From Acetobacteraceae bacterium (GTDB lineage: Bacteria; Pseudomonadota; Alphaproteobacteria; Acetobacterales; Acetobacteraceae): a DNA stretch of 5,151 nt. The notes below the pieces were generated by a model. It had not been told where the DNA came from, did no database searches, and was given only the letters and a program-made list of their open reading frames with translations. How positions within the stretch are numbered: position 1 is the first letter of the stretch; every line of letters begins with the position of its first letter. A program made the position numbers and the translations under genes. The stretch is taken from assembly GCA_019689515.1 (NCBI GenBank), contig JADGHI010000318.1, forward strand, positions 1 through 5,151, given 5' to 3'. This document shows, in pieces, positions 1 to 4,628 of this stretch.

Positions 1-692
1 GTCCTGCGGGCGTCGCCGCGCGCCGCGCCGTTGCCCCGTGCCGCCCCCGCCGGACGCCGCCGCGCCTCCTCCAGCCCGGCGCGCAGCAGGGCGCCCGCCG
101 CCCAGCGCAGCACTTCGAGGACCTCCTCGTCCTTCTCGATCCGGCAGACGTCCTTCATCACCACCACCGCCTCAATGCCGATGGTGAGGGAGAGCGCGGC
201 GCACAGTCGGCGCCAGTCGCGCTCCGGCAGCTCCCGCCGCAGCGGAGCGAGCGCGGTGTCCAGCCAGCGCCGCCGGCGCCCCTCGCGCAGGGGCGGCGCC
301 TCCTCCCCGGCGCGGCGGCTCTCCAGCCAGTGGTCGAGATAGGCGCGGAGCGCGCTGCGCATCGGCACCTGCTCGGTGAGCAGCACCGGGATGAAGGCAT
401 CGAGCAACTGCCGCAGCCGCGCCTCGGGGTCCCCGTCCTCCGGCAGGGCGGAGAGCATCGCCTCGACCGGTGCGACGGCGGGGGCGAGCTCGGCCACCTC
501 GAGCAGCAGGGCCTCCTGCGTGGGGAAGTAGCGGTAGGCGGTGGCGCGCGAGACCCGTGCCGCTTCGGCCGCCTCGGCCACTGTCGGCGGCACGCCGCGG
601 CGCAGCAGTTCCGCCGCCGCGGCGACGAGCGCCGCGCGCGTCCGTTCCTTCTGGTTGGCCCGCGGGTCCGGCCGAGGCCGGGCCGCCGGCAT
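1..692 (-). CDS. TetR/AcrR family transcriptional regulator (C-terminus beyond left edge)
   Basis: A DNA-binding repressor of the TetR/AcrR type, acting in the cytoplasm as a dimer. The minus frame stays open from 692 to the window edge, giving 230 codons with no stop. An N-terminal helix with a basic lead-in (ANQKERTRAALVAAAAELL, residues 12-30) precedes the helix-turn-helix at about 37-56 (TVAEAAEAARVSRATAYRYF), followed by the typical PTQEALLLEVAEL. The rest is a helical ligand domain ending in an Ala/Gly/Arg-rich tail; TetR proteins usually have 190-220 residues, so the stop is probably close by. I chose the ATG at 692 because AAGGA lies 4 nt upstream and the TATCAT box at 740-735 would start the RNA near 728. 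An in-frame ATG at 728 has no ribosome site and would be leaderless. It is divergent from the NTF2-like/LLM pair, so control of that pair and itself is the likely role (inference). The ligand is unknown. Confidence 0.93.
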   Translation of the reverse strand, partial: MPAARPRPDPRANQKERTRAALVAAAAELLRRGVPPTVAEAAEAARVSRATAYRYFPTQEALLLEVAELAPAVAPVEAMLSALPEDGDPEARLRQLLDAFIPVLLTEQVPMRSALRAYLDHWLESRRAGEEAPPLREGRRRRWLDTALAPLRRELPERDWRRLCAALSLTIGIEAVVVMKDVCRIEKDEEVLEVLRWAAGALLRAGLEEARRRPAGAARGNGAARGDARR

Positions 693-710
693 CTTGTCCT
701 TGGAATCTGC

Positions 711-739
711 TTGACCTGAGACCGACATCGCATGATGAT
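711..739 (+). promoter_or_regulatory. Probable promoter of the NTF2-like/LLM unit (plus strand)
   Basis: TTGACC (711-716, 5 of 6 matches to the -35 consensus) is followed after 17 bp by GATGAT (734-739, 4 of 6 matches to the -10). The predicted start of transcription, near 746, falls inside the palindrome at 740-766. That is a classic repressor position. The element lies upstream of the chosen tetR start at 692. The assignment rests on sequence match only. Confidence 0.4.
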
Positions 740-764
740 ACTTCAGTCTCACGAAGAGACGCAA
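735..764 (-). promoter_or_regulatory. Probable tetR promoter (minus strand)
   Basis: On the minus strand TATCAT (740-735) matches the sigma-70 -10 consensus at 5 of 6 bases. A weaker -35, TTGCGT (764-759), lies 18 bp upstream. Transcription would begin near 728, leaving a leader of about 36 nt that carries the AAGGA ribosome site of the ATG at 692. The palindrome at 740-766 covers the -35 and the spacer, so a bound repressor would block this promoter. Confidence 0.45.
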
Positions 765-766
765 GT
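740..766. promoter_or_regulatory. Candidate TetR operator, 27-bp interrupted palindrome
   Basis: Symmetric around base 753: an outer arm pair ACTT (740-743)/AAGT (763-766) and an inner arm pair GTCTC (746-750)/GAGAC (756-760), so 9 of 13 position pairs are complementary. It sits between two divergent genes, one of which encodes a TetR protein, and overlaps promoter-like sequences for both. Length and symmetry are normal for a TetR-family site. Binding is inferred, not shown. Confidence 0.6.
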
Positions 767-796
767 CCTGTCACCCCGGAGGAAGGGCGGACGACC

Positions 797-1228
797 ATGG
801 GCACCATGACCCGCGAGCAGGTGGACCGGCTCATCAACGAGCACTTCGCCTACGAGGCGGCGGACGACGTCGAGGGCGTCCTCGGCAGCCTCGCGGAGGA
901 CGCGGAGCACGAGGTCATCCCCTCCCCCATGGGGATGCTCAATGACCGCAAGCAGATCCGCGCCTTCTACGAGATGCTCTTCCGCGACCTGAAGGGCGAG
1001 AGCGTCACCCCCGTGCGGCGGCTCTACGGCGACGGGTTCGTCGTGGACGAGGCGATCTGGCACGGCCACATCGCCGACGGCCGCCCCTTCCTCTGCGACG
1101 GCCGGAGCGGCCCGGTGAGCTTCCGCCTGCTGCACGTCTTCGAATTCCGCGACGGCAAGATCACCCGCGAGAATGTCTGGTGCGACCTGGCCGCGATCCA
1201 GCGCCAGCTCGGCTGCGCCGCCCGCTGA
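797..1228 (+). CDS. NTF2-like / SnoaL-like domain protein
   Basis: A 143-residue protein of the nuclear transport factor 2/ketosteroid isomerase-like fold, a single cone-shaped domain that fills the whole length. Visible hallmarks are the N-terminal helix (REQVDRLINEHFAYEAADDV, about 6-25), a region with DRKQIRAFYEMLF (about 50-62) that matches the usual helix after the first strand, and the C-terminal strand pair LLHVFEFRDGKITRENVWCD (111-130). The F-x-D/E-G-K-I motif followed by E..W.D is typical of SnoaL-like proteins. The fold serves isomerases, cyclases, dehydratases and non-catalytic subunits, so the reaction cannot be named. The ATG at 797 is favoured over one at 806 because GGAGGAAGG (778-786) is better spaced for it. 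It is the first gene after the candidate operator and lies 118 bp upstream of the LLM oxidoreductase with no clear terminator between, so co-transcription is likely. Confidence 0.88.
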   Translation: MGTMTREQVDRLINEHFAYEAADDVEGVLGSLAEDAEHEVIPSPMGMLNDRKQIRAFYEMLFRDLKGESVTPVRRLYGDGFVVDEAIWHGHIADGRPFLCDGRSGPVSFRLLHVFEFRDGKITRENVWCDLAAIQRQLGCAAR

Positions 1229-1346
1229 GACGCGGGACGGCAACACCTCCACCGCGCGGCCATCCCATGCGAAGCTGAGCCCGGAACCGCGCCGGCCGGT
1301 GACGGACGGCACCCCATCGGGAACGGGATGTGGAGGGAAGGCCGCC

Positions 1347-2231
1347 ATGAAATTCGCGCTGCACTTCGGCAACAACGCCTTCCCGGACGCCGCAGGTGCG
1401 GCACGACTGGCCCGCCTGGCCGAGGCGGCCGGGTTCGATTCCGTCTTCGCCGTGGACCACGTCGTGATCCCCGAAGACTACGCTAGCACCTACCCCTATT
1501 CGGCCACCGGGCGGCTGCCGGGCAGCGGCGCCAGCGCCTATCCGGACCCGCTGATCTGGATGGCCTTCGCGGCGGCGGCCACGACGCGCCTGCGCTTCAT
1601 GACCGGCGTCATCATCCTGCCGCAGCGCAATCCGCTCGTGCTCGCGAAGCAGGTCGCGACGCTCGACCACATGAGCGGCGGGCGGATTGAGCTCGGCATC
1701 GGCGTCGGCTGGCTGAGGGAGGAGTTCGCCGCGCTCGGCGTGCCCTTCGAGCGGCGCGGCAGGCGGGCCGACGAGTATGTCGCCGCCATGCGCGCGCTGT
1801 GGCGCGAGGACGGCGCGAGCTTCGCCGGCGAGTTCGTGAACTTCCAGCGCGTGAGCTGCAACCCGAAGCCGGTTGCGAGGAGCGTCCCGATCATCGTCGG
1901 TGGCCATTCCGAGGCCGCGGCGCGCCGCGCCGGGCGCCTCGGCGACGGCTTCTTCCCCTCGATCGGCGCCCAGGTGGACACCATGCCCCTGCTTGACGTC
2001 GTGCGACGCGCGGCGGAAGCGGCGGGCCGGGATCCCAGCGCCGTCGAGATGATCACCGGCTGCCCCGACGCCCTGCCCGGCTCGGGCAAGGACCCGCTGG
2101 CGGCGGTCGAGGAGCGCCGCGCACGCGGCATCGGCCGGATCGTGCTGCCGGTCAGCGCATTCCTGCCGGACCTCGAAGAGAGCCTCCCCCGCTTCGGCGA
2201 GACGGTCATCCGCGCCTTTGCAACGGGCTGA
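1347..2231 (+). CDS. LLM class (luciferase-like) flavin-dependent oxidoreductase
   Basis: A 294-residue member of the bacterial luciferase-like superfamily, cytosolic TIM-barrel enzymes that use reduced FMN or F420 to oxidise organic substrates. Features in order: first strand MKFALHFGNN (1-10); AEAAGFDSVFAVDHVVIP (25-42); LRFMTGVIILPQRNPLVLAK (82-101); the signature DHMSGGRIELGIGVGW (107-122) with REEFAALGVPFERRGRRADE just after; NPKPV (172-176) and PIIVGGHSEAAARRAGRLGD (181-200), the phosphate-binding side of the flavin site. This pattern resembles the TIGR03619-type F420-dependent subgroup. FMN seems more likely in this kind of organism, but the cofactor cannot be read from the sequence. 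GGAGG (1332-1336) lies 10 nt before the ATG; the upstream extension of the frame overlaps the preceding gene and is not used. It follows the NTF2-like gene and probably acts in the same pathway. A hairpin covers its stop codon. Confidence 0.95.
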   Translation: MKFALHFGNNAFPDAAGAARLARLAEAAGFDSVFAVDHVVIPEDYASTYPYSATGRLPGSGASAYPDPLIWMAFAAAATTRLRFMTGVIILPQRNPLVLAKQVATLDHMSGGRIELGIGVGWLREEFAALGVPFERRGRRADEYVAAMRALWREDGASFAGEFVNFQRVSCNPKPVARSVPIIVGGHSEAAARRAGRLGDGFFPSIGAQVDTMPLLDVVRRAAEAAGRDPSAVEMITGCPDALPGSGKDPLAAVEERRARGIGRIVLPVSAFLPDLEESLPRFGETVIRAFATG

Positions 2232-2247
2232 GGCGACCGGCGCCTCA
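2229..2247 (+). terminator. Hairpin overlapping the LLM stop codon, possible terminator
   Basis: TGAGGCG (2229-2235) and CGCCTCA (2241-2247) form a perfect 7-bp stem with a 5-nt loop, starting on the stop codon itself. No T-run follows, so it may aid termination or protect the 3' end rather than act as a strong intrinsic terminator. Confidence 0.4.
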
Positions 2248-2275
2248 CCGGCCGCGGCGGAATTGCCCGGTTGCG

Positions 2276-2431
2276 CCATGGGCATGGCGGCCAGGGCAGC
2301 GCGTGTCGTGGGATGGGCCGCACCTTCGGAGGAACGAGATCGGCACGCAGCGCACGTTCCGCATCATCCCGCATGACGATGCGGAACCGCTGCGTCTGAC
2401 CGGAACGGCGCAGCTGCCCGACGAGCCCTAG
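2276..2431 (+). pseudogene. Possible coding remnant or short hypothetical protein
   Basis: One plus frame ending at TAG 2429-2431 reads like protein, including VSWDGPHLRRN and then RTFRIIPHDDAEPLRLTG and AQLPDEP. The third-base G/C preference resembles the host genes, especially after about 2333. There is no ATG in this frame. A GTG at 2303 would give 42 residues, with only a weak AGGG upstream. The large inverted repeat at 2345-2395 lies inside it, and part of the protein-like look may come from that. I do not recognise the family. It may be the 3' end of a lost gene, a short GTG-started gene, or non-coding sequence. Confidence 0.28.
2345..2395. repeat. Large bulged inverted repeat (18 paired bases)
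   Basis: ACGCAGCG (2345-2352) pairs with CGCTGCGT (2388-2395), and GTTCCGCATC (2356-2365) pairs with GATGCGGAAC (2378-2387). All 18 pairs are Watson-Crick. A 3-nt bulge (CAC, 2353-2355) sits on the left arm and a 12-nt loop spans 2366-2377. As RNA this would be a very stable hairpin on either strand. There is no T-run on either side, so it is not a standard intrinsic terminator. It could be a structured RNA, a mobile REP-like palindrome or an mRNA 3' stabiliser for the LLM transcript. Confidence 0.8.
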
Positions 2432-2600
2432 CGGCCCCCAAGCCGTTGTTTCAGTTGCTGCTTCTGCCGATGAGTCGCGACCGAAACGACACTCGATCTG
2501 GCGGGCGCGTGAGGCGTTCAGGGCAATATCTTGTGCCGAAGCCGTCCGCTGGGCATTTTCAGGCGCGGGGTTGAAAGGCGGTTTTGAAAGGGTGCCAGCG
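2432..2600. other. Gene-free stretch, less GC-rich than its surroundings
   Basis: No convincing gene. It is visibly richer in A/T than the flanking genes. A 34-codon plus frame from ATG 2470 uses many codons unlike the neighbours (AGT, CGA, TCT, TCA, CTT), so I do not call it. Two near-identical motifs, GGTTGAAAGG (2569-2578) and GGTTTTGAAAGG (2580-2591), stand in tandem just before the small ORF at 2601. The second contributes that ORF's ribosome site. Confidence 0.4.
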
Positions 2601-2681
2601 ATGCAGATCATCGCCGACTTACTCCTCGCGCTCGCCTACCTGTGCCGAGCGCTCCAGCGCTGGCTCGACACCCGGCGCTGA
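2601..2681 (+). CDS. Small hydrophobic peptide, 26 aa, hypothetical
   Basis: An ATG with AAAGGG (2587-2592) 8 nt upstream opens a 26-residue frame: a hydrophobic stretch IIADLLLALAYLC (3-15), then a basic, partly amphipathic end RALQRWLDTRR (16-26). It could be a single short membrane helix with a positive cytoplasmic tail. That layout is shared by many bacterial small membrane proteins and by type I toxin peptides, but I see no match to a named family. A 9-bp GC hairpin begins 7 nt after the stop, which makes an independent small transcription unit plausible. The short length means chance occurrence cannot be excluded. Confidence 0.35.
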   Translation: MQIIADLLLALAYLCRALQRWLDTRR

Positions 2682-2687
2682 TCCCAG

Positions 2688-2717
2688 GGCGGGCGGGGGC
2701 GACGTCTTCCGCCCGCC
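2688..2717 (+). terminator. GC-rich hairpin after the 26-aa ORF
   Basis: GGCGGGCGG (2688-2696) and CCGCCCGCC (2709-2717) form a perfect 9-bp stem with a 12-nt loop. It starts 7 nt after the stop of the small ORF. The following bases (TCTCCAGGG) contain no T-run, so it is terminator-like without the canonical tail. Confidence 0.45.
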
Positions 2718-2984
2718 TCTCCAGGGTGCGGCGCGACAATCGTTCGGAGAGAAGCGGCCCACCACCCTCGCACCGCATCCGGGTGAGCAGAGCAGGGCGT
2801 TGAGGCAGCAGGTTCCCGTCAGTGGGATCCAAGGCGCATGCTCGCGCTCCTCGCCTCCGAACCGACACAGCGGCGTGGAAGATTCCGCCTTTACCTTCCG
2901 TCGCGGCTGCCCCTAGGCTCGAAGTAAAGCCAAGACGCCAGCGGCCGTCACAGGGTACGCGGCAACCTGGGAGGAGCATTCCAA
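2718..2984. other. Leader region of the TTT receptor gene, no gene seen
   Basis: No frame here looks like a gene on either strand. It contains a short imperfect hairpin (2811-2830; GGTTCCC against GGGATCC with one mismatch) and a weak promoter-like pair, TTTACC (2890-2895) and TAGGCT (2914-2919), 18 bp apart. If that promoter is used, the RNA would start near 2926 and have about 60 nt before the short ORF at 2985. The promoter match is only 4 of 6 and 3 of 6. Confidence 0.3.
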
Positions 2985-3074
2985 ATGGATGGTTTCATCA
3001 GAGGTGCAGTGCCGGAGTGGCGTTGCCCTGGCCGGTGTCTATGCCCGGCCGTGAGGACGCACCTGACGCGATGA
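2985..3074 (+). CDS. Short upstream ORF (29 aa) overlapping the TTT receptor start
   Basis: One of the best ribosome sites in the window, GGGAGGAG (2969-2976), lies 8 nt before the ATG at 2985. The frame encodes 29 residues with a Cys/Arg/Pro-rich middle (WRCPGRCLCP, residues 12-21) and ends in TGA at 3072-3074, overlapping the receptor ATG at 3071 as ATGA. This is the usual geometry of translational coupling. Codon use (AGA, CTA, TGT, CGA) is unlike the neighbouring genes, so the peptide itself may not matter. The ORF may act as a leader that brings ribosomes to the receptor start, whose own ribosome site is poorly spaced. No family recognised. Confidence 0.42.
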   Translation: MDGFIRGAVPEWRCPGRCLCPAVRTHLTR

Positions 3075-4063
3075 CTGTCCTTCGTTCATCCCGGCGCGCC
3101 CTCCTGGGCGCCGCCTCCGCCCTCGCAGTGCCCGGGCTCGCCCGCGCCCAGGGCCGAGGCCCCGACGGCTGGCCGCATGGCCGTCCCGTCAGCCTGGTCA
3201 TCCCCTTCTCGCCGGGCGGCGGGACGGACGTCGTCGCCCGCATCCTGCAGGAGGACTTCGCCGAGACGTTCGGCGGCAACTTCCTCATGGAGCACAAGCC
3301 GGGCGCCACCACCACGCTCGGCGCGCGGTATGTCGCGCGGTCGCGCCCCGATGGCTACACGCTGCTGATCGGCAGCAACTCGGCCTTCGCCCTGGCGCCC
3401 TTCGCCTACAGGAATCTGGGCTACGATCCCCTGGCCGACTTCACGCACATCAGCCTGATCTACGGGTCCGCCTACCTGCTGGTGGCGCATCCGCGCTGGA
3501 GCAGCTTCCAGCAGGTGATCGAGGCGGCGAAGCGGGAGCCGGGCCGGATCTCCTACGGCACCTGGGGCGTCGGCTCGATCTCGCATCTCCTGATGCTCGA
3601 GATGAACGAGCGGACGGGGACGGAGATGCTGCACGTCCCCTTCGGCGGCCCCGCGCCCGCGCTGACGGAGATCCTGGCCGGCCGCATCGACCTGATGTTC
3701 ACCACCTTCGCCCCGGCGCGCGGGCACGTCCTGGAAGGACGGCTGCGCGCCCTCGGCGCGCCGCACGAGCAGCGGCTGGCCGAGGTGCCGGACGTGCCGA
3801 CCATGGCGGAGCTCGGGCTGGCGGATTTCCTCGTCAGCACCTGGTGGTGCCTGGCCGGGCCCGCCGGCTTGCCGGCGCCGCTCACCGCGGCTCTGGCGCA
3901 GGCGGTGCGCACCACCACCGAACGACCGCTGGCCAAGCGGCTTAGTCAGGAGTTCGGCCTCCTCCCGCTGCCCTTGGGACCCGAGGCGATGCGCGCCCGC
4001 ATCCAGCGCGACCTCGCACTGAACGAGGGGCTGATGCGCAAGGCGGGGATCAGGCCGGAATAG
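3071..4063 (+). CDS. Tripartite tricarboxylate transporter (TTT/Bug) family solute receptor
   Basis: A 330-residue periplasmic binding protein of the Bug/TctC family, which captures small carboxylates or related solutes for TTT transporters or sensing systems. The leader has SRRALLG (7-13), a hydrophobic core and a likely cleavage after ARA (24-26); the paired arginines suggest Tat export, though Sec is possible. Family hallmarks follow in order: PVSLVIPFSPGGGTDVVARI (39-58), the ligand-loop region MEHKPGATTTLGARYVA (73-89), RPDGYTLLIGSNS (92-104), SYGTWGVGSISHLL (161-174), LHVPFGG.APALTEILAGRID (187-207) and EVPDVPTMAELG (238-249). In the ligand loop the usual GAGG/GANG is GATT, which may bear on ligand choice. 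The ATG at 3071 starts directly before the leader; GAGGA (3053-3057) is 13 nt away, and an ATG at 3041 has no ribosome site. No TctA/TctB genes are nearby, so this looks like an orphan receptor with unknown ligand. Confidence 0.95.
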   Translation: MTVLRSSRRALLGAASALAVPGLARAQGRGPDGWPHGRPVSLVIPFSPGGGTDVVARILQEDFAETFGGNFLMEHKPGATTTLGARYVARSRPDGYTLLIGSNSAFALAPFAYRNLGYDPLADFTHISLIYGSAYLLVAHPRWSSFQQVIEAAKREPGRISYGTWGVGSISHLLMLEMNERTGTEMLHVPFGGPAPALTEILAGRIDLMFTTFAPARGHVLEGRLRALGAPHEQRLAEVPDVPTMAELGLADFLVSTWWCLAGPAGLPAPLTAALAQAVRTTTERPLAKRLSQEFGLLPLPLGPEAMRARIQRDLALNEGLMRKAGIRPE

Positions 4064-4087
4064 GCGCCGGCGCGCTGTGCCCGGCGC
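4064..4087 (+). terminator. GC hairpin directly after the TTT receptor stop
   Basis: GCGCCGG (4064-4070) and CCGGCGC (4081-4087) form a perfect 7-bp stem with a 10-nt loop, starting at the base after the TAG stop. No T-run follows. As with the hairpin at the LLM stop, it may help end or stabilise the transcript. Confidence 0.4.
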
Positions 4088-4245
4088 GACCGGCGCGTGG
4101 GCCACGGCGATGCGCGTGGCGCGTCGCCCCGCCTCGCCACCACGACGGCCTGCGCGGCACCGCTGGATTTTTGCTGCTCTCCCGGCGAGGGCCGCCGCGC
4201 TGAATGGCTACAGGCCCGGCGGGTAGAAGTCGCCATGTTCCGGCG
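4088..4245. other. Non-coding stretch after the TTT gene
   Basis: No supported gene. It holds a five-T run (4168-4172) without a convincing stem before it. The open frames here have mixed codon use and no family signal. Confidence 0.35.
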
Positions 4246-4368
4246 TCAGCGGCCGCGCAGCAGGCCGAACTCGCGGAGCAGCGGCGGCAGTTCGGCGAAC
4301 GGGGCTTGGATGTGCGCCTCGTAGGTGCGGCCGCCGGTCCGCCAGGGGCTAAGGTTCGGCCGCGCCAT
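4246..4368 (-). CDS. Small hypothetical ORF or gene remnant, 40 aa
   Basis: A minus-strand frame from ATG 4368 to TGA 4246-4248 encodes 40 residues, starting MARPNLSPWRTGGRTYEAH and ending AELPPLLREFGLLRGR. About 37 of its 40 sense codons end in G or C, close to the host genes, which suggests it is or was coding. No good ribosome site precedes the ATG. The frame stays open upstream for 16 more codons to a TAA near 4419, entering the helicase-like relic on the other strand. It may therefore be the 3' end of a lost gene. I do not recognise it. Confidence 0.3.
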   Translation of the reverse strand: MARPNLSPWRTGGRTYEAHIQAPFAELPPLLREFGLLRGR

Positions 4369-4404
4369 CAGTGCGTCTCGTGCGGGTCGTTGACCATCCG
4401 CCCG

Positions 4405-4628
4405 CAGGAACGCCGCCTCTTAGGCCGCGTCCTGCGCATCGGCCAGGCGCACTCCGTCACGATGCATTCCCCCTCGCCCTGCTGCGCGACGGCAGGCAAT
4501 CCTTCGACCGGAACCTGCGCACGCTGTTGGAGCGCAAGCACGCGCTCATGCGGGATGTCCTGATGCCCCCGGCCGCCACGGACGCCGACAGGGGGGGGTT
4601 CCTGTCCGCGAGCGTGGCCGGCGCATAA
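4405..4628 (+). pseudogene. C-terminal relic of a SNF2-family helicase, frameshifted
   Basis: Two adjoining plus frames together resemble the end of a SNF2/RapA-type helicase. The first, from about 4405, reads QERRLLGRVLRIGQAHSVTMH. It matches the motif VI region, where family members have a DR..RIGQ core followed by a short V.V..P strand. The second continues as FPLALLRDGRQSFDRNLRTL, then LERKHALMRDVLMPPAATDA, to TAA 4626-4628. This matches the usual tail with SFD..L..LL..K..L. Joining them needs one extra base near 4466-4469, so a single-base deletion has broken the frame. Nothing upstream of about 4400 looks like helicase, so only the last 75 or so residues remain. An 8-G run (4591-4598) lies in the tail. 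The left boundary is uncertain. SNF2 helicases occur both as stand-alone genes and in defence islands; nothing here tells which. Confidence 0.55.

Noticed and set aside
693..728. In-frame upstream ATG at 728 as the tetR start
   Set aside because: No ribosome site; the likely -10 box (740-735) would start the RNA at about 728. The ATG at 692 has AAGGA just upstream and gives a normal TetR N-terminus.
470..796. Upstream extension of the NTF2-like frame
   Set aside because: It runs antisense through tetR with low-complexity translation. The ATG at 797 has a good ribosome site and starts the domain.
158..837. Other long minus-strand open frames over the tetR region
   Set aside because: They read as Arg/Ala/Gly/Pro-rich sequence with no domain, while the third minus frame gives a clear TetR protein. 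Open antisense frames are expected at this GC content.
1173..1346. Upstream extension of the LLM frame
   Set aside because: It overlaps the end of the NTF2-like gene out of frame and lacks a ribosome site. The barrel's first strand begins at ATG 1347.
1161..2611. Long minus-strand open frames opposite the LLM gene
   Set aside because: These are mirror frames of a strongly GC3-biased gene and show no domain signal.
2608..2979. Minus-strand open frame across the spacer before the TTT gene
   Set aside because: No recognisable domain, no ribosome site, mixed codon use.
2822..3070. N-terminal extension of the TTT receptor
   Set aside because: It would bury the export leader about 80 residues inside the protein, and the ATG at 3041 lacks a ribosome site.
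3086..4105. Minus-strand 339-codon frame opposite the TTT receptor
   Set aside because: The plus strand carries an unmistakable TTT receptor. The antisense translation is Arg/Gly/Gln-rich without domain features.
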